A stretch of 45,801 nt of DNA from the NCBI RefSeq assembly GCF_003703475.1, contig NZ_RDQM01000016.1:1-45801 (forward strand). Direction: 5' to 3'. The stretch is from Allofranklinella schreckenbergeri. GTDB lineage: Bacteria; Pseudomonadota; Gammaproteobacteria; Burkholderiales; Burkholderiaceae_C. The notes beneath the pieces are model-generated. The model was not told the origin of the DNA. It did not search any database and saw only the letters and a list, made by a program, of their open reading frames with translations. This document shows, piece after piece, positions 43,785 to 45,801 of this stretch. The position numbers and the translations under genes were made by a program. Position 1 is the first letter of the stretch; each line of letters starts with the position of its first letter.

Positions 43785-44470
43785 GCCAACACATCAACTA
43801 CAACGCTTGGGGCCAGATCACCCACGACAGCCAGCCGGGCTTCCAGCCCTTTGGGTTTGCCGGTGGCCTGTACGATCCAGACACCGGCCTGACCCGCTTT
43901 GGGGCAAGAGACTACGATGCCGAGACGGGCAGATGGACGGCCAAGGATCCCATTCTGTTCAATGCGGAGACACCAACCTCTATGGCTATGTGTTGCAGGA
44001 TCCGGTGAACCTCAAAGACCCCAATGGCCTCATCGCACCCGCCATTGCGATAGGGATCAGAGTTGTCGGAGGTATTGCCGCAGGGAGCGTCATTAGAGTA
44101 GGTGCCGCTCGGGTGTCAGCTTCCCACATCAGTAGATTTATAGCTTGTGTATTAGTCGGGTCTTGCACTTTTAACGAAGACGCAAATGAAATCCCTGATC
44201 CAAATGATGTTGTTCCCGGGGGGGCCGTGGGAACCTAATCCAACTAATAGAAAGGGGAACTTCCTTGGACCCAAAGAGCCCGGTGGCGGGCGTTCTCAAT
44301 GTCAGTGGGTTCCTCGCTTCGGAGAAGGTGGTCCTCCTGGCAGTGAAGGTTACTGGAAAGTCAATACTCACGGGAAAAAGGGATGGATCCGTTTTAATAG
44401 AGAAGGAAACCCTATAACTCCCGAACAAGCACACCTTGGATTGAATTCCATGAAAGGAATTTTCAGATGA
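43761..44470 (+). pseudogene. orphan Rhs tip 2 with three frame breaks
   Basis: Rhs core sequence starts at 43761 (INADTG for IDAETG). One base is lost near 43784 (before [10 protein letters not shown]) and another near 43962 ([21 protein letters not shown]). After the core end DPNGL comes a tip with ACVLVGSCTFNEDANEIPDP, similar to orphan 1. A run of seven Gs at 44218-44224 then shifts the frame; with six Gs the tip continues GGPWEPNPTNRKGNFLG, SQCQWVPRFGEGGPPGSEGY, WKVNTHGKKGWIRFNREGNP and ITPEQAHLG to 44470. The pattern YWK...GxxGWxRFxxxGNPITPEQAH looks like a known secreted-toxin tip type, which I cannot name. No start codon or promoter is seen. Confidence 0.82.
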
Positions 44471-45003
44471 ATCAAGTCCTTATGTATTACGACTGCGAAG
44501 TCATAGATTTTCTATCTTCTTCGGGCTTTACAATCCTGAAAAACGGAGTAATAAAACCATCAAAACAAAAGCATGATGAAAAATCATCCTCCTACTACCC
44601 GAATCTAAACGCCATCAATCTTTATGCATTATGTCGCGAAATTTCAAAATGGCTTAATCCTCACGATTTTTTTGTATTCTGTATAGACAATTACACTCCA
44701 ATAATAGAGGACGAGGTAGAAATAATTAATTCCATACTTGGAGAGAAATCAAATTTCAAAAAAACAAATGGGGCAATAGTAAGAAAAGATCCGAAAATAG
44801 AAAATCACATAATATCAAGTCTATCCCTGACGGTTTATTTTTCTTTAATTTTCTGCTGGAATTCATATTTATTTTCAGACAAAACAACAAAAAGAAGGAT
44901 TGAATTAAAAGATGGGGTTATTATTTTTTATGAAAATGAAAAATCCAATGAAAGCAGCGCCGCCATAATTAAAAAATTTCAGCCATACGATAATCAAATG
45001 TAG
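44467..45003 (+). CDS. immunity-like protein for orphan tip 2
   Basis: A 178-residue AT-rich gene whose ATG overlaps the orphan tip 2 stop (ATGA), as expected for toxin/immunity coupling. The protein is soluble-looking, with YDCEVIDFLSSSGFTILKNG, NAINLYALCREISKWLNPHD and SSLSLTVYFSLIFCWNSYLF, the last being hydrophobic enough for one membrane segment. The family is not recognised. The overlap keeps it in register with the intact (six-G) reading of the tip, supporting the idea that the toxin decayed while the immunity gene stayed open. Confidence 0.65.
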   Translation: MNQVLMYYDCEVIDFLSSSGFTILKNGVIKPSKQKHDEKSSSYYPNLNAINLYALCREISKWLNPHDFFVFCIDNYTPIIEDEVEIINSILGEKSNFKKTNGAIVRKDPKIENHIISSLSLTVYFSLIFCWNSYLFSDKTTKRRIELKDGVIIFYENEKSNESSAAIIKKFQPYDNQM

Positions 45004-45105
45004 TTTCTAGAGGTTGTTATGGACTTTGTCGACAAGCAGTACTGGATTTGGGTACAAGGCCAACCTGTCTCGTGAGCCTCAAAATTAAAGGGCTTAGAAA
45101 AGAGC

Positions 45106-45665
45106 AGAGTGGGCCTATGACGCAACGGCAACCGCACCCACGAAAACAGCCAGCCCATCGCCAGCTACGACGCGCAAGACCGGCTGCTGGCCTGGAAAGA
45201 CAACCAGTACACCTACACCCCTGCTGGCGATTTGCTGACCAGAACGTCCCCGCAGGGCCAGACCCGCTACCAATACGATGCCCAGGGCAACCTGCGCCAG
45301 GTGTTGTTGCCTGGCGGCCAGCGCATCGATTACGAGATCGATCCTTTGGGTCGCCGTATCGGCAAGCGCAAGGACGGGCAGGTGCAATACCGCCTGATCT
45401 ACCTGGACGACCTGCGCCCCCTGGCCGAACTGGACGCCCAAGGCCAGCTGCGCAGCCTGTTCATCTACGCCGGCCAGGGCAACGCCCCCACCCTGATGCT
45501 CAGGGAAGGCAAAACCTGGCGTCTGATCGCCGATCATCTGGGCAGCATCCGCCTGGTCATCGATGCCGAAACGGGCCAGATCGGCCAGCGCCTCGACTAC
45601 GACGCCTGGGGCCGCGTCACCCACGACAGCCAGCCGGGCTTCCAGCCCTTTGGGTTTGCGGGCGG
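45106..45665 (+). pseudogene. orphan Rhs core 3, cut by an insertion element
   Basis: Reads WAYDA, then after one lost base near 45122 NGNRTHENSQPIASYDAQDR, RYQYDAQGNLRQVLLPGGQR, IDYEIDPLGRRIGKRKDGQV and on to [17 protein letters not shown] at 45665. Bases from about 45388 are almost identical to 41401-41665 of the complete Rhs gene. At 45666 it changes abruptly into the end of an insertion element, so any tip beyond is separated from it. It has no start and is not expressed as a full protein. Confidence 0.85.
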
Positions 45666-45801
45666 TGTATTGACCTAGTGAAAACCTGCTCAGGAGTTAA
45701 CGTTGAAGGAAACGACGATGAGCACCCTGATGGAAGACGACATCAAGCGCTGGACGGCCAAGCGTAAAACGGCCCTGGTCCTGGACATCATCCAAGGCAA
45801 G
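45666..45801 (+). mobile_element. IS3-family-like insertion element, left end
   Basis: The Rhs homology stops at 45665 and the sequence becomes TGTATTGACCTAGTGAAAAC, with TG as the outermost bases as in IS3-family ends. A transposase orfA follows. The element runs off the window, so its right end and target duplication cannot be seen. Confidence 0.65.
45718..45801 (+). CDS. transposase OrfA (DUF1153-type), partial
   Basis: The first 28 codons of an open frame: MSTLMEDDIKRWTAKRKTAL then VLDIIQGK. I recognise this as the start of the DUF1153-containing OrfA of an IS3-type element, whose N-terminal helix-turn-helix binds the element's ends. The start has GAAGGA about eight bases upstream. The rest lies beyond the window. 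Confidence 0.7.
   Translation, partial: MSTLMEDDIKRWTAKRKTALVLDIIQGK

Noticed and set aside
1-45801. tRNA or rRNA genes
   Set aside because: No cloverleaf with a CCA end and no rRNA sequence was found by reading the gaps; a weak match could be missed without a search tool.

Overview
The window comes from a GC-rich betaproteobacterium, most likely a member of the Burkholderiales/Comamonadaceae. The basis is the gene order rpsB-tsf-pyrH-frr-uppS-cdsA-dxr-rseP-bamA-ompH-lpxD-fabZ-lpxA-lpxB-rnhB, the yebC-purD pair, and the protein sequences themselves. It has three parts: an accessory left end (1-7600), a conserved housekeeping core (7600-34000), and an accessory right end (34000-45801).

Left end. 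A DDE-type transposase runs off the window edge. Next to it is a two-gene AbiE-type toxin/antitoxin (phage-defence) operon with an inverted repeat in its leader. Then come the 3' part of an Rhs (YD-repeat) gene with a variable toxin tip, an overlapping AT-rich immunity-like gene built from two copies of one domain, a frameshifted transposase, and two more AT-rich immunity-like genes. A 120-bp repeat with an internal hairpin flanks these modules: two copies are nearly identical and a third is diverged.

Core. On the minus strand lie purD and yebC, then a long run from rpsB (26468) down to rnhB (10774). The run covers translation (S2, EF-Ts, RRF), UMP kinase, undecaprenyl-PP synthase, CDP-diglyceride synthase, DXP reductoisomerase, the RseP site-2 protease, the BamA/OmpH outer-membrane machinery and lipid A synthesis. 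Downstream and upstream of it are a Dabb protein and a thioesterase, an amidase and a truncated haemoglobin, an RGG-tailed DEAD-box helicase, and ileS. Six copies of a 65-67 bp palindromic element sit in the short gaps of this region. I do not recognise that element.

Right end. A 2631-residue Rhs/YD-repeat protein starts with a Sec signal peptide and DUF4214-, IPT-, Ig-like and carboxypeptidase-regulatory-like domains, not with a PAAR domain. Its last 134 residues look like a cysteine-peptidase/amidase-type toxin (His then Asn-x-Cys). A two-helix membrane protein follows it directly and is the likely immunity protein. Downstream are three orphan pieces of the same Rhs core. Two carry a different toxin tip plus an AT-rich immunity-like gene, and each is silenced by small frameshifts or deletions, one of them in a 7-G run. 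The third orphan is cut by an IS3-family-like element entering at the right edge. The layout fits a toxin-tip archive in which recombination through the shared Rhs core could swap the active toxin.
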